This document shows, piece by piece, positions 1-11,383 of a stretch of 34,475 nucleotides of DNA (positions within the stretch are counted from its first letter, which is position 1; each line of letters starts with the position of its first letter). The stretch is taken from the NCBI GenBank assembly GCA_018714855.1, contig DVMT01000061.1, positions 1 to 34,475 of the forward strand, read 5' to 3'. Both the position numbers and the translations under genes were made by a program. Source of the DNA: Candidatus Aphodocola excrementigallinarum. Lineage in GTDB: Bacteria; Bacillota_I; Bacilli_A; RF39; UBA660. The notes under the pieces were generated by a model. It worked only from the letters and a program-made list of their open reading frames with translations. It was not told where the DNA came from and did no database searches.

Positions 1-215
1 TCTTTACATGCCTTACATTTACCTTTTAAAAACATGTAAGAAAAAACAGGAATAAGTTCATAAAACTTAAGCTTATGGTTGCATTTTGGACAGTGTGAGG
101 CCGGAAATACAATTGACATATTGTTAGGAAGCCTATAGCCTACCACGTTATAAAATGAACCGAAAATAAGTCCTATTATAAAAATCATGATACAGTTAAA
201 TATTTCGATATTCAT
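1..215 (-). CDS. Prepilin peptidase (A24 family), N-terminal part, truncated by window edge
   Basis: Minus-strand translation from 215: MNIEIFNCIMIFIIGLIFGSFYNVVGYRLPNNMSIVFPASHCPKCNHKLKFYELIPVFSYMFLKGKCKACK. It has the GSFxNVxxYRLP, CPxC and ELIPxxSY...GKCKxC motifs of PilD-type peptidases. Confidence 0.9.
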   Translation of the reverse strand, partial: MNIEIFNCIMIFIIGLIFGSFYNVVGYRLPNNMSIVFPASHCPKCNHKLKFYELIPVFSYMFLKGKCKACK

Positions 216-226
216 AATTATCCCTC

Positions 227-2041
227 TTATAATGCATCATACATTCCATACATTGGAATAATAACCGCAAGAAGTATTCCACCAACTATAACAGCAAGTG
301 TTACAATCATAACAGGTTCAATTAAGGTTTTCATTTGATTAATAATGGTACGATGTTGTTCTTGATAATAATTAGATACTCTTTCCATCATAGGGCCTAG
401 CCTACCTGTTTTTTCTCCTGTTATAAGCATTTGATACGCTATGTTAGGAAAAGCCCAGTGATCTTTAAAAGCCTTTGAAATAGGTTCACCTTTAGTAAGG
501 TTTTTAGCGGTATCATAAATAAGTTTTTTATACACCTCATTATCAGTTATCTTACTTAAAACATCAACTGAATCGGTTATGAATACATTGTGATTTATTA
601 AATTAGCAAACGTTTTTGAAAAAATAGTTACCTCGTTATATATTATTATATTTCCAAAAACAGGAAGGTGCATTGCAAACTCTTGAACGGTTCTTCTAAA
701 CGCTTTAACGTTTTTAAATAAATATAAGAATAGTAAAATAAGGACTATTATTACCAATAAAATATACATTAAATAATTTTTTAGAAAGTCACTTATTGCA
801 ATTACTATTTTAGTTATGGTAGGAATGTCACTTCCTAAATCAGCATAAATATCAACGAATTGAGGTACAACCCACATTAATATAAAAGTAATAACAACCG
901 CAGCAAAACAAGTTACGATAACGGGATACATCATCGCTGATTTCATTTGTTTTTTTGTTGATTCTGCTTCGGTATAATAATCAACCATATCATCTAAGGT
1001 CTCAGGCAAATTACCGGTCATTTCAGCAGTTTTAATCATGTTTATCAATAATTTAGGAAAAGTATCTTTTCTTTTTTCCATTGCAACAGATAAAACATCA
1101 CCCATTGATAAATCATAATATACCGCACGCCATGCCTTTTTTTCATTGGTCTTATTAGCTTGATCATCAAGTATTTTAACAGCATCCGCAAGTGCAATAC
1201 CAGACTTTAAATAAGCCGATAACTGAGATAAATAAAATATAAGCTTACTTCTTTTCATTTTATAAGTTACTAATTCTCTTTTTCTTTTTGCAACGGTAAT
1301 ATCATATACTTCATAACCTTCTGCTAGTAAAAACGAATGTACATCAACCCTTGATAAAGCCTCTATACTACCTTTTTCTATTTCTCCGTCCGGGTTACGA
1401 GCAACATAATTAAATAACAAAGCTTTAGATAATCTTTGTTGCTGATTTTCTTTATCTTTAAACTGTTCATCTAACACCGCTTTTTTAGCCTCAAGTTCTA
1501 GCTGTTCTTTTTTGCTAAACGTTAGCTTTTTATAAAAGGCCTTTAATTTATCAGAAAAAGTAACTGGGACTCCCTTTTGTCTTAACTGGGCGTTTTTCTT
1601 GTCTTTTAAAGCTTCATACGCTTCTTCTTTTTTTCTTCTTTCAGCTTCTTTTTTTTGTCTTTCTTTTTCTCTTTTTTCATTTTCTAATCTAATTCGTTCT
1701 TGTTCTTTTATCCTTTTGGCTTCTTCTTGCCTTGCCTTTTGAACTAGTTTTTCAAATTCTTTTTGTCTTTTTAATTTTGACTTGTTTTTTTCTTCTTCAA
1801 TTTTGTTTGGATCAACTTTTTTAACGGGTGCAACAGGTACATCATAAGCCGATTTTACCTCTTTTACCACTTTTACTTTTTCACCAGATTTTACTTGTGG
1901 TATGGTATTTTTTTGTTTTTTACCTTTGTATCCAAATAATTTTAATATTCCTAAAACAAAGTAATAAGGAAGTAAAATAACGGATATAAAACCTCTATAT
2001 ATAAACACAAACGGCAATAATATAATATCTAATGCGTTCAT
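227..2041 (-). CDS. Type II secretion system F / PilC-like inner membrane protein with long N-terminal TM plus charged coiled-coil extension
   Basis: C-terminal ~400 aa carry PilC/GspF features (FNYVARNPDGEIEKGSIEA..., two T2SSF repeats, TM segments). Likely ATG at 2041 after AGGAGGG RBS, rather than the GTG at 2047. Confidence 0.88.
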   Translation of the reverse strand: MNALDIILLPFVFIYRGFISVILLPYYFVLGILKLFGYKGKKQKNTIPQVKSGEKVKVVKEVKSAYDVPVAPVKKVDPNKIEEEKNKSKLKRQKEFEKLVQKARQEEAKRIKEQERIRLENEKREKERQKKEAERRKKEEAYEALKDKKNAQLRQKGVPVTFSDKLKAFYKKLTFSKKEQLELEAKKAVLDEQFKDKENQQQRLSKALLFNYVARNPDGEIEKGSIEALSRVDVHSFLLAEGYEVYDITVAKRKRELVTYKMKRSKLIFYLSQLSAYLKSGIALADAVKILDDQANKTNEKKAWRAVYYDLSMGDVLSVAMEKRKDTFPKLLINMIKTAEMTGNLPETLDDMVDYYTEAESTKKQMKSAMMYPVIVTCFAAVVITFILMWVVPQFVDIYADLGSDIPTITKIVIAISDFLKNYLMYILLVIIVLILLFLYLFKNVKAFRRTVQEFAMHLPVFGNIIIYNEVTIFSKTFANLINHNVFITDSVDVLSKITDNEVYKKLIYDTAKNLTKGEPISKAFKDHWAFPNIAYQMLITGEKTGRLGPMMERVSNYYQEQHRTIINQMKTLIEPVMIVTLAVIVGGILLAVIIPMYGMYDAL

Positions 2042-2171
2042 AAACACCCTCCTATTCTATAAAATAATTATATCATAGATTCTTATATTTTTAACAAATA
2101 AAATAGTTATTTTTAACCCATAATGTTAATCCATTTTAAAATGCCACATATATTATTATAGAGGTGATTTT

Positions 2172-2552
2172 ATGTACGGGCAAATTCCATATATGATTCC
2201 AAATGCCGTTTCTCAAATAGCGCCTAGTGCAGGTGCTTTATCTAGTGCATCAACACTCGGTCATAATGGTTTTAAACTCAGCTCTTTACTTAGTAAAATC
2301 AATTTATCTTCGATTTTATCAAACGCTCAGAAAACACTTAACGTAGTAAATCAAGCAATACCATTATATTATCAAATAAAACCGGTTTTTAAAAACATTA
2401 AAACGTTAGGTAAAATCGGAAAGGAGTTTACTAAAATAAACAGTGTAAATGAAAAAGAGATTAAAAACGAAGACATAAAAGAAAATATAAATGAAAATAA
2501 AACTTCACAAAATAACATAGATGATTATCCAAATCCAACTTTCTTCTTATAA
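2172..2552 (+). CDS. YqfQ/VrrA-like small protein
   Basis: RBS GAGGTGAT upstream. The core SSILSNAQKTLNVVNQAIPLYYQIKPVFKNIKTLGKIGKEF resembles YqfQ ('...NxQKxLxxxQxxxPxxxQxxPxxKN...'), and yqfQ lies near trmK in Bacillus subtilis. Confidence 0.55.
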   Translation: MYGQIPYMIPNAVSQIAPSAGALSSASTLGHNGFKLSSLLSKINLSSILSNAQKTLNVVNQAIPLYYQIKPVFKNIKTLGKIGKEFTKINSVNEKEIKNEDIKENINENKTSQNNIDDYPNPTFFL

Positions 2553-2592
2553 AAAAGGAAATGAAAATATTATTATTTCATTTCCTTTTTTA
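2551..2592. terminator. Bidirectional intrinsic terminator between yqfQ-like gene and trmK
   Basis: AAAAAAGGAAATGAAA...TTTCATTTCCTTTTTT stem with A/T runs on both sides. It encodes the last codons of trmK. Confidence 0.8.
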
Positions 2593-3250
2593 ATTTTATG
2601 TTATTATATTTTATTTTAATTTTCTTTATAAACATTCTTTTAGGTAACATTTTTAAAATGTTATTATTTTTATCAATTATATTTTGAATGTTTTTGTTAA
2701 ATAAATCATTTTTGTTTTTTAATAATATTGGGCCAAAGAAAAGTTCTTTTTTGCTGTATTTTTTAAACTGCTTTTTAAATTTGATTATCGTATATATAAT
2801 ATTATTTTCTAATATTAGCTTTTCATCTTCTATCTTATATCCATTTAAAGATAAATAGCGTCTTACGTTATAAGGATTGGTATTAGACTGAATAATAATC
2901 AATTTAATATCTTTTAACTTATCTTTGTCATTATTTAAAATGTCAATTATTTTTTTATCTCCAAGACCCGATATAACGATTGTATCTATATCATCTTCTT
3001 TTTTTAAATCATTAAGACCATCTGATAATCTTACACTAATTTTTTTTACGTTATGTAATTTAATATTTCTTTTAGCTTGATTTAAAGCTCCTTCATTTAC
3101 GTCTGATGCAATGGCTTTTTTTATTATATTTTTTTTTAATAAATAAATATCAAGTAGTGCATGATCACATCCAACGTCGATTATTTTTGAGTCTTTATCG
3201 ACCAAGTCTGCGATGTCTTTTAATCTTTTTGATAACTTTACATTAATCAC
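2573..3250 (-). CDS. trmK: tRNA (adenine(22)-N1)-methyltransferase TrmK
   Basis: [29 protein letters not shown] and [16 protein letters not shown] motifs; directly downstream of rpoD as in Bacilli. Confidence 0.88.
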   Translation of the reverse strand: MINVKLSKRLKDIADLVDKDSKIIDVGCDHALLDIYLLKKNIIKKAIASDVNEGALNQAKRNIKLHNVKKISVRLSDGLNDLKKEDDIDTIVISGLGDKKIIDILNNDKDKLKDIKLIIIQSNTNPYNVRRYLSLNGYKIEDEKLILENNIIYTIIKFKKQFKKYSKKELFFGPILLKNKNDLFNKNIQNIIDKNNNILKMLPKRMFIKKIKIKYNNIKLKKEMK

Positions 3251-4334
3251 TTAAATAATCCTTTAACTTCCTAGATCTTGATGGATGTCTTAACTTTCTT
3301 AGTGCTTTAGCTTCTATCTGTCTTATTCTCTCACGAGTAACACCAAACATATTTCCTACTTCTTCTAGAGTGTGACAAGTTCCACCATGAAGACCAAAAC
3401 GTAGTTTTAATACTTCTTCTTCACGAGGAGTTAAAGTACTTAAAACATCTTCAATTTCATCTTTTAAAACTTCATTTATTGCATATTCTTCTGGACTCAT
3501 TGAGCTTTCGTCCTTCAAGAAATCTCCTAGGTGAGAATCATCTTCCTCTCCAATTGGTGTTTCTAGTGATAACGGATCTTGTGAGATCTTAAATATTTCT
3601 CTTACCTTATCTTCTGTTGTACCCATTTTTTTAGCTAATTCTGCTTCGGTAGGTTCCCTGTTTAGCTCAAGTGTTAACTGACGCTGTATTCTTTTTAATT
3701 TATTTATTGTTTCTACCATATGAACCGGAACACGTATTGTTTTTGCTTGGTCAGCGATTGCACGAGTAATTGCTTGTCTTATCCACCAAGTAGCGTAAGT
3801 AGAAAACTTATATCCCTTAGATGCATCAAACTTTTCAACCGCCTTCATTAAACCGATGTTTCCTTCTTGAATCAAATCAAGAAACGATAAGTTTCTTCCA
3901 ACGTATCTTTTGGCAATTGATACAACTAGTCTTAAGTTTGATTCAGCAAGTATTCTTTTAGCTTCCTCATCACCTTGTTCTACCCTTTTAGATAAAGCAA
4001 GTTCCTCATCCAAGCTAAGAAGACTTATCTTACCTATTTCTTTTAAATACATTCTAACAGGATCATTTATGCTTGCGTTTTTAGGTAGTGATGAATCATC
4101 AATTACTAACGCATCACCCTCATCTTCATCATTATCTTCATCCTCAAAATTCTCAGAAATAATTTCGATGTTATTATCATGAAAAGCATTATATAACTCA
4201 TCAAGCGAATCAGCGTCTAAATCAAGTCCTTTTAGGCTTTCCGCTAACTCTTCATAAGTTAATACTCCTTTTTCTTTACCCTTTTTTAATAATTCGTTTT
4301 TTCTTTCTTCAAATGTTTTAATTTCTTTCATCAT
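3243..4334 (-). CDS. rpoD: RNA polymerase primary sigma factor (SigA/RpoD)
   Basis: [50 protein letters not shown] and [24 protein letters not shown] overlap with dnaG. Confidence 0.97.
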   Translation of the reverse strand: MMKEIKTFEERKNELLKKGKEKGVLTYEELAESLKGLDLDADSLDELYNAFHDNNIEIISENFEDEDNDEDEGDALVIDDSSLPKNASINDPVRMYLKEIGKISLLSLDEELALSKRVEQGDEEAKRILAESNLRLVVSIAKRYVGRNLSFLDLIQEGNIGLMKAVEKFDASKGYKFSTYATWWIRQAITRAIADQAKTIRVPVHMVETINKLKRIQRQLTLELNREPTEAELAKKMGTTEDKVREIFKISQDPLSLETPIGEEDDSHLGDFLKDESSMSPEEYAINEVLKDEIEDVLSTLTPREEEVLKLRFGLHGGTCHTLEEVGNMFGVTRERIRQIEAKALRKLRHPSRSRKLKDYLSD

Positions 4335-6073
4335 TTACACTCCCTTTTCTTTAATACCCTTAACTTTTCTAATAATTCAATTTTATTTTGAACGTTTGTT
4401 TCTGTCTTTATTTTATCTTTTACCTTATTTATTTCATTATTTAAGATTTCCTCATCAATTGTTTTAATATAATCTATAAGAACGTCTCTTGAAACATTAT
4501 CTGGCAAATCTAAATCATCAATTCTTAAAACTTCACTAATTAAATCAGTTTTATCTTCCAAAAACAAAGTAAAATCTGATACATTAATATACCCTTTTTT
4601 TTCATAAAACTCAAGTATTTCCATCGCGATTATCGAAAGTTTTTTATTTGGTAAATAAGATACTTTATCTTGATATAATAATATTGCATCTTTACTTCTT
4701 AACATATAATGTAATAAGTATTCTTCTGCCTTTTGATATTTATTTTTCTTTTGAGGCTTTCTTTTATCTATTATGTATGCATTAGATGCTGGTTTTTTTT
4801 CTACCATCTCATCTATCGTTTCTTTAGATAAACCAGTTTGTTTTGCTATTTTATTTAATGTTAATTCATAAATTACTTTATCATTTATTTTTTCAAGCTC
4901 TGTTACCGCGTCTTTAACAAATGAAGATACTTCATTAAAATCATTAAAATTGGTTTTATCTTCACTAATTTTTAAATTAAAATCAATTACTGATAAAGTG
5001 TTTTTTAAATGGTTAAGATAAGCATCTTTTCCTTTTTTTATTATGTAATCATCAGGATCTAAATCATCTTCTAACCTTATTATTTTAGGAGTTATACCAA
5101 TTTTTTCAAATTCTTTAATCGCACTTATCGTAGCTTTTTCGCCAGCCTTATCACCATCAAATGATAAAACAACGTTTTGTGATAACTTTTTTATTAAACT
5201 AGCATGCTCTTTAGTAATAGCAGTTCCCATAGAGGCAACAACGTTTTTAATTCCGACCGAAAAAAGTCTAATTACATCCATGAAACCTTCTACAACAATT
5301 ATTTGTCTTTTTTCTCTTGCCTCGTTAATAGCACGATGATAATTATATAAAAGGTGCCCCTTTTTAAAAATAACCGATTCTTTTGAGTTTACGTATTTGC
5401 TTTCCTTTTCACCATTATATATCCTTCCAGAAAAGCCAACAACTTGTCCATCTAAATTACACAAAGGAAACATGATTCTGTTTCGAAAAGTATCATACAT
5501 ATAATTATTAGTATTACCACAAATACCGATATCTATTAGTTCATCTTTATCGTAACCTTTTTCTTGTAATAGTTTACTTACGCTATTATCATTTAATGAA
5601 AGGCCTATTTCAAATTCATTAATTATATCATCGTTTATTTTTCTTTCATGCAAATACTTAATAGCGTTTTTACCATATACGCTTTTAATGTTATTTTTAT
5701 AATATTTGTTTACAACATCAAACATTTTATAATATTTATCATACTTTGTATTATCTTCTTTTTTTTCTTTTACATCTTGAACGTCTAAATTTATTCCAAC
5801 AAAGCTTGCAACTTTTTTAACGGCACTTACAAAACTAACGTTTTCATACTTCATAACAAAATTAAACACGTTACCAGATGCACCACAAACAAAACACGTA
5901 TATATTTGTTTTTCTTCTGACACACTCATACTAGGATTATGGTCATCATGAAAGGGACATATTGCAAAGTAATTTTTTCCCCTTTTTTCAAGAGGTATGT
6001 ATTTTGCAATAATATCTACTATGTTTGCTTTTTTTCTTATATCTAAAATAGTTTCATATGGTATTTTATCCAT
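4331..6073 (-). CDS. dnaG: DNA primase
   Basis: Zinc-binding [44 protein letters not shown] and FDGDKAG; start ATG at 6073 after GAGGGGTG RBS. Confidence 0.96.
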   Translation of the reverse strand: MDKIPYETILDIRKKANIVDIIAKYIPLEKRGKNYFAICPFHDDHNPSMSVSEEKQIYTCFVCGASGNVFNFVMKYENVSFVSAVKKVASFVGINLDVQDVKEKKEDNTKYDKYYKMFDVVNKYYKNNIKSVYGKNAIKYLHERKINDDIINEFEIGLSLNDNSVSKLLQEKGYDKDELIDIGICGNTNNYMYDTFRNRIMFPLCNLDGQVVGFSGRIYNGEKESKYVNSKESVIFKKGHLLYNYHRAINEAREKRQIIVVEGFMDVIRLFSVGIKNVVASMGTAITKEHASLIKKLSQNVVLSFDGDKAGEKATISAIKEFEKIGITPKIIRLEDDLDPDDYIIKKGKDAYLNHLKNTLSVIDFNLKISEDKTNFNDFNEVSSFVKDAVTELEKINDKVIYELTLNKIAKQTGLSKETIDEMVEKKPASNAYIIDKRKPQKKNKYQKAEEYLLHYMLRSKDAILLYQDKVSYLPNKKLSIIAMEILEFYEKKGYINVSDFTLFLEDKTDLISEVLRIDDLDLPDNVSRDVLIDYIKTIDEEILNNEINKVKDKIKTETNVQNKIELLEKLRVLKKRECK

Positions 6074-6144
6074 TAAAAACACCCCTCTAATATAATTATT
6101 CTCCGTTTTTTTTAAAATTCCCCTAAAAATTTTAAAAAAAATTA

Positions 6145-6183
6145 AAAAAATAGCATTTTTTGCTATTATTTATGCTATTTTTT
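6145..6183 (-). terminator. Intrinsic terminator after proS
   Basis: AAAAAATAGCA...TGCTATTTTTTT hairpin overlapping the proS stop codon. Confidence 0.7.
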
Positions 6184-7879
6184 ACTCCCCGTCTAAAATA
6201 TCTTCTACTTTTGCTAGTGCATCATATAGTGAAATTTCTTCAAATTCTACATCTTTTCTTTTTTTAATTTCTACTACTTGTTCACTTATTTTATTTCCGA
6301 TTGTTATTCTAATAGGAATACCAATTAAGTCCATATCATTAAACTTAACACCTGCTCTTTCATCACGGTCATCTAAAATAGTTGATATTTTTTGCTTTCT
6401 TAAGGACTCATATAAATAATTGGCAGCATCGTTTTGAGCATCATCATTTACGTTAACAACTACTATCGCAACTTTAAAAGGAGCGATTTCATATGGCCAA
6501 ATAATGCCTTTATCATCATTGTTTTGTTCAACAACAGATGCCATGCACCTTCCTATTCCAATACCATAGCATCCCATCCAAACAGGCATGCTTTCGTTTT
6601 CTTTATTTAAGTAATATAAGTCTAAGTCTTTAGAATACTTGGTTCCTAATTTAAATGTATTACCTATTTCTATTCCGTTTTTAAAAGTAAGAGACTTACC
6701 ACACTTAGGGCAACAATCATCTTCTGTTATACACCTTACATCCGCTACTAATAAATAATTAAAATCTTCTAAATTAGCGTTTTTATAATGATAATCAGTT
6801 TTATTAGCACCAACTATAAAGTTTTTCATATTCATTATCTCATTATCTAAAATAATTGGAATATCAAGACCGATTGGGCCGGCAAAACCTATTTTAGCAC
6901 CGGTAATTTCTTCTACTTCATCTACGCTTGCTAAAGATACCTCTGATGCTTTTAAAAGTTTTTTTAATTTTGCTTCATTAACTTCCATGTTTCCCTTTAC
7001 AAGCACCGCATAAAACTTATTATCTATTTTATATATTAACGTTTTAACAAACTTTTCTTTATCTTCTTCTAAATACTTAGATACCTCTTCAATCGTTCCG
7101 GCAGATGGAGTTTTAACAAGCTCCCTTATTTTAATTTCTTCATCTGTTTTTTTAGTTAAAAGCGTGCATTTTGCAATATCAGCATTAGCAGCATACCCAC
7201 AAGCATCACAAATAACTAACTTATCTTCTCCAATGTCAGTTATAGCTTGAAACTCTTCTGATAAAAGGCCTCCCATTGTACCAGTGTCTGACTTTACTAT
7301 TTTATAATCAATACCAAGCCTTGCAAATATCTTTTTATATGCGTTATACATATCATTATAAGAATCATTAAGTCCTTTTTCATCCAAATCAAAAGAATAT
7401 GCATCCTTCATTAAGAATTCTCTTACTCTAATAAGTCCATACCTGCTTCTAGGTTCATCTCTAAATTTGTCTTGTATCTGATAAATACTAAATGGCAAAT
7501 CCTTGTAAGATTTGACCTTGGATTGCGCCGCGATAGTAAATAACTCTTCATGAGTAGGTGCAAGGCAATAATTTTTGGAAAACCTATCTTTAAGAGTAAA
7601 CATATCACTACCAAAAGCATCACGTCTTTTAGAAGCAACATAAACCTCTTCAGGTATTAAAGCAGGCATTAAAAGTTCTCCTGCTCCTGTGTTTTCCATT
7701 TCTTCTCTTATTATTTTTTCGATGTTTTTCATTACTTTATAACCAAGTGGTAAATACATATAAACACCAGAAGAGGTTTTTTTTATCATTCCAGCACGCG
7801 TAAGTAAATTACCGCTTACCGATTCTTCATCTTTTGCATTTTCTCTTAGCGTATAAAAAAAGCTATGTTTAAGTCTCAT
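6182..7879 (-). CDS. proS: Prolyl-tRNA synthetase (bacterial type with YbaK-like insertion)
   Basis: RAGMIKKTSSGVYMYLPLGYKVMKNIE, APTHEELFT, FRDEPRSRYGLIRVREFLMKDAYSFD. Confidence 0.97.
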   Translation of the reverse strand: MRLKHSFFYTLRENAKDEESVSGNLLTRAGMIKKTSSGVYMYLPLGYKVMKNIEKIIREEMENTGAGELLMPALIPEEVYVASKRRDAFGSDMFTLKDRFSKNYCLAPTHEELFTIAAQSKVKSYKDLPFSIYQIQDKFRDEPRSRYGLIRVREFLMKDAYSFDLDEKGLNDSYNDMYNAYKKIFARLGIDYKIVKSDTGTMGGLLSEEFQAITDIGEDKLVICDACGYAANADIAKCTLLTKKTDEEIKIRELVKTPSAGTIEEVSKYLEEDKEKFVKTLIYKIDNKFYAVLVKGNMEVNEAKLKKLLKASEVSLASVDEVEEITGAKIGFAGPIGLDIPIILDNEIMNMKNFIVGANKTDYHYKNANLEDFNYLLVADVRCITEDDCCPKCGKSLTFKNGIEIGNTFKLGTKYSKDLDLYYLNKENESMPVWMGCYGIGIGRCMASVVEQNNDDKGIIWPYEIAPFKVAIVVVNVNDDAQNDAANYLYESLRKQKISTILDDRDERAGVKFNDMDLIGIPIRITIGNKISEQVVEIKKRKDVEFEEISLYDALAKVEDILDGE

Positions 7880-7933
7880 TATAAATACTCCTTTTCAAAG
7901 TAAAGTATATATCAAAATAGATTATTATGCAAG

Positions 7934-7964
7934 ATAAAAGGTCCTATTTTTTAGGACCTTTTAT
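7934..7964 (-). terminator. Intrinsic terminator after ORF142
   Basis: Perfect 13-bp inverted repeat ATAAAAGGTCCTA / TAGGACCTTTTAT, overlapping the TAG stop. Confidence 0.8.
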
Positions 7965-8372
7965 ATATGATTTACCATTATCATTAAAGTAATGATTTTT
8001 TATTCTTTTTAATTGATCTTCATTTACGTATATTTTATCAAACTTTTTATCAGTAACTTCTAATAAACCATTTGCAATAAATAAACATAACGCATTATCA
8101 AATTCATCTAGTAAAGTAGCAGCTTTTAAAGCAGCTCCTTCTAATTTTAGATTTTCAACCCTCTTTTTTACATATTCTTTTTCTAGTTCTTCGCGCACAA
8201 CATAAGGTAATGCAGTATCATCTTTTATTTGTTCCAAAAGAACCGAAATAAATTCTTTTTCATCATTAAATTCAATGTTTGGAGTACTTTCAATATAATG
8301 TAAAGCCATAGACTTGTTATTTTTTATGTTTTCATCCCTTGCTGTTTGCTCCATATAATTTGTTCCACTCAT
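7944..8372 (-). CDS. Hypothetical protein (142 aa) downstream of valS
   Basis: Intact ORF with GAGGTGG RBS, 22 nt after valS, same strand, followed by a terminator. Family not recognised. Confidence 0.75.
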   Translation of the reverse strand: MSGTNYMEQTARDENIKNNKSMALHYIESTPNIEFNDEKEFISVLLEQIKDDTALPYVVREELEKEYVKKRVENLKLEGAALKAATLLDEFDNALCLFIANGLLEVTDKKFDKIYVNEDQLKRIKNHYFNDNGKSYIKGPKK

Positions 8373-8394
8373 CCAAAACCACCTCAGTCTTTCT

Positions 8395-10950
8395 TTATTT
8401 TAATTTATCTAATATCTCTTTTAACTCTGATTTTTCTTCACTTAGTTTTTTTCTTTCTTCACTAACAATTTTCTCAGGGGCGTTATTTACATAACCAGTA
8501 TTAGATAATAGTTTTTCTCTTCTTTCTATACTTTTTTCTAATGAATCTTTTTGCTTTAACAATAATTCTTTGTTATCTTTTTTGCTTACTCCAACATATA
8601 AAACAGTAAGCGTTCCATAAGCAAACGAAACATCTATTTTCGTCATTTCTTCATTAGAAGATAGTATGATATCACATTTTAATAATCTTGTCAATACGTC
8701 TTTATTGTTATCTATGATGTACTTGTATTCATCTTTAAAATTATTTATTAATTTAAAACCTTTTGGTAAATCGTTTTCCTTTTTAACGTTTCGAAGTGTT
8801 GCAATAACATTTTCCAAAGCGTCAATTTCCTCTTCTTCTTTTTTAAATACTAAATTCTTATCATGCTTAGGATAAGTTGATAAAATAATGTTTTCACATT
8901 CTTTTATATGAAGTTTATCATATATTTCATCAGTTACGTATGGCATAAAAGGATGAAGCATTTTTAAAATGCTAGTAAGTACAATAATCAAAGTAGACTT
9001 AGTAGATATGTTATTAATACTTACCTTACTATATTCTATATAATTATCACAGAAATTATCCCAAATAAATTTATAAAGTATTGCACCTACTACGTTAAAA
9101 TCATACTTATCCATGTTTTTTCTAACTTCTTTAATAGTTTTATTTAACTTTGTTAAAATCCATTTATCGCTAGTAGTTAAAGATGATAGATCATACTTTT
9201 TTAAACCTTCAGTATTCATTAAAACAAAGCGTGATGCGTTCCAAATCTTATTAATAAAGTTCCAAGTTGCTTTTACCTTGTCCTCATCATATCTTAAATC
9301 TTGCCCTGGCGCTGAGTTAGTCGTTAAAAACCATCTTAAAGAATCTGCTCCATACTCATCAATAACGTCCATTGGATCTACTCCGTTACCAAGTGATTTA
9401 GACATCTTGCGTCCGGTTTTATCTCTTATAAGACCGTGAATCAAACAATCTTTAAACGGCCTTTTACCAGTTAATTTTAAAGATTCAAAAGCCATTCTAC
9501 ATACCCAGAAAAAGATGATATCATAACCGGTTACCAATACATCGTTTGGAAAATATCTTTTTAAATCATCGGTATTATCCGGCCAACCAAGCGTTGCAAA
9601 TGGCCATAAAGCTGATGAAAACCAAGTATCTAAAACGTCTTCATCTTGATGCCAACCAGACCCTTTTGGAGCGTTCATCCCAACAAACACTTCATCACCT
9701 TTGTACCAAGCAGGAATTCTATGTCCCCACCATAGTTGTCTTGATATACACCAATCATGGCAATTGCTCATCCAGTTATTTAGGATTTTTTCAAATCTTT
9801 TTGGTACAAAATTAATTTTGTTATCTTTATCTTTTTGATTTTCCAAAACCTTCTTAGAAAGTTCATCCATCTTTACAAACCATTGCTTTGAAAGATAAGG
9901 CTCAATCATAACGCCGGTTCTTTCAGAGTGTCCTACGCTATGCATCATTTTCTTTACCTTAATTAAAAGTCCAGCATCCTTTAAATCAGAAACAAGTTTT
10001 TGTCTGCATAAAAACCTATCCATGCCTTCATAAATACCTGCGTTATCATTCATGGTAGCATCTTCGTTCATAACAACTACAAAAGGTAAATTATGACGTT
10101 TTCCAACCTCAAAATCGTTAGGATCATGTGCAGGAGTTATTTTAACAACACCAGTTCCAAATGTTGGATCAGCATGCTCATCACCAATAATTGGAATTAA
10201 CTTATTAACAATAGGTAAAATAACGTTTTTACCTATTAACTTGTTATATCTTTCATCTTTAGGATTAACCGCAACAGCAGTATCTCCAAATAATGTTTCA
10301 GGACGAGTTGTTGCAACTTCTAGATAATCATTTGTCCCTTCTATAAAATACTTAATATGGTAAAATGCTCCTTCAACGTCTTTATAAATTACCTCTTCAT
10401 TTGAAAGGGCCGTTTTTTGAACCGGATCCCAGTTTATGATACGCTCACCGCGGTATATAATGCCTTCATTATAATAATCAACAAAAACCTTTTTAACAGC
10501 TTTTGCCATACCATCATCAAGCGTAAATCTTTCTTTTGAATAATCAAGTGCAAGTCCTAGTTTTCCCCATTGCTCTCTTATTGTTTTAGCATACTCTTCC
10601 TTCCACTCAAAGGCCTTCTTTAAAAAGCCCTCACGACCTAAATCACGCTTATTTATACCATTTTCTTTTAATCTTTCTACTACCTTAACTTCCGTTGCAA
10701 TAGCAGCATGATCCATTCCTGGAAGCCATAAAGCATCATAACCATTCATCTTTTTATAACGAATAATTATATCTTGTAAGGTCGTGTTCCAAGCATGACC
10801 TAAATGAAGCTTACCCGTTACGTTAGGTGGTGGCAAAACTATCGAAAAAGCTTCCTTAGATAAATCACCAACCTTAAAATAATTATTTTTTACCCAATTA
10901 TCATATTTTCCTTTTTCTACTTCTTTATGATCATATTTTTTTTCTAGCAT
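8395..10950 (-). CDS. valS: Valyl-tRNA synthetase
   Basis: [16 protein letters not shown] (HIGH), [14 protein letters not shown] (KMSKS) and C-terminal coiled coil. Preferred start ATG at 10950 ([14 protein letters not shown]) with GGAAAGGAAG RBS. Confidence 0.97.
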   Translation of the reverse strand: MLEKKYDHKEVEKGKYDNWVKNNYFKVGDLSKEAFSIVLPPPNVTGKLHLGHAWNTTLQDIIIRYKKMNGYDALWLPGMDHAAIATEVKVVERLKENGINKRDLGREGFLKKAFEWKEEYAKTIREQWGKLGLALDYSKERFTLDDGMAKAVKKVFVDYYNEGIIYRGERIINWDPVQKTALSNEEVIYKDVEGAFYHIKYFIEGTNDYLEVATTRPETLFGDTAVAVNPKDERYNKLIGKNVILPIVNKLIPIIGDEHADPTFGTGVVKITPAHDPNDFEVGKRHNLPFVVVMNEDATMNDNAGIYEGMDRFLCRQKLVSDLKDAGLLIKVKKMMHSVGHSERTGVMIEPYLSKQWFVKMDELSKKVLENQKDKDNKINFVPKRFEKILNNWMSNCHDWCISRQLWWGHRIPAWYKGDEVFVGMNAPKGSGWHQDEDVLDTWFSSALWPFATLGWPDNTDDLKRYFPNDVLVTGYDIIFFWVCRMAFESLKLTGKRPFKDCLIHGLIRDKTGRKMSKSLGNGVDPMDVIDEYGADSLRWFLTTNSAPGQDLRYDEDKVKATWNFINKIWNASRFVLMNTEGLKKYDLSSLTTSDKWILTKLNKTIKEVRKNMDKYDFNVVGAILYKFIWDNFCDNYIEYSKVSINNISTKSTLIIVLTSILKMLHPFMPYVTDEIYDKLHIKECENIILSTYPKHDKNLVFKKEEEEIDALENVIATLRNVKKENDLPKGFKLINNFKDEYKYIIDNNKDVLTRLLKCDIILSSNEEMTKIDVSFAYGTLTVLYVGVSKKDNKELLLKQKDSLEKSIERREKLLSNTGYVNNAPEKIVSEERKKLSEEKSELKEILDKLK

Positions 10951-11362
10951 TATTATCTTCCTTTCCAAATTTTATATTATAATTTTCTTTTATTAAATCA
11001 TTCATTGATGAGTATGTTTTATTAATTATATTAATTTTTTTGTTTTCATCAAAAATACCTAATTCTATTTTTAAATCTTTATAATAAAAATATAGCTTAT
11101 TTATAACTTCATTTAATAAATACGCTTGATTTTCATTTAATTGTTTTCCTGCATATACTTCAAGTTGATTATTTATACCAAATATTACGACATAATTTAA
11201 AGATGCTAAATCATCATATCCATTAGATATATTTTTTAGTTTTAAATTATATGCATACTGCAAAGCTATATCTTGATGCTGCATATCATCCGTTATAGTA
11301 TAATTAACTATATCAGAAAAAGACGTATCTAAAGGAGATATTATTATTACCTTTTTACTCAT
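10931..11362 (-). CDS. Hypothetical protein (143 aa) between T-box leader and valS
   Basis: ORF with RBS (AAGGAAGTGAT), 3' end overlapping the valS start by ~20 nt. No recognised family. Confidence 0.7.
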   Translation of the reverse strand: MSKKVIIISPLDTSFSDIVNYTITDDMQHQDIALQYAYNLKLKNISNGYDDLASLNYVVIFGINNQLEVYAGKQLNENQAYLLNEVINKLYFYYKDLKIELGIFDENKKINIINKTYSSMNDLIKENYNIKFGKEDNNARKKI

Positions 11363-11383
11363 ATCATCACTTCCTTAAATATG

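Noticed and set aside
3910-4182. Plus-strand ORF of 90 aa inside rpoD
   Set aside because: Fully antisense to the conserved rpoD coding sequence; Ser/Leu-rich composition typical of a reverse-frame artefact. The same reasoning applies to the plus-strand ORFs at 8666, 9113, 9546, 15706, 22172, 23031, 23755, 24953, 25531, 26141, 26269, 32058 and 32621.
7423-7641. Minus-strand 72-aa ORF inside proS
   Set aside because: Alternate frame within the conserved proS sequence; no independent RBS evidence.
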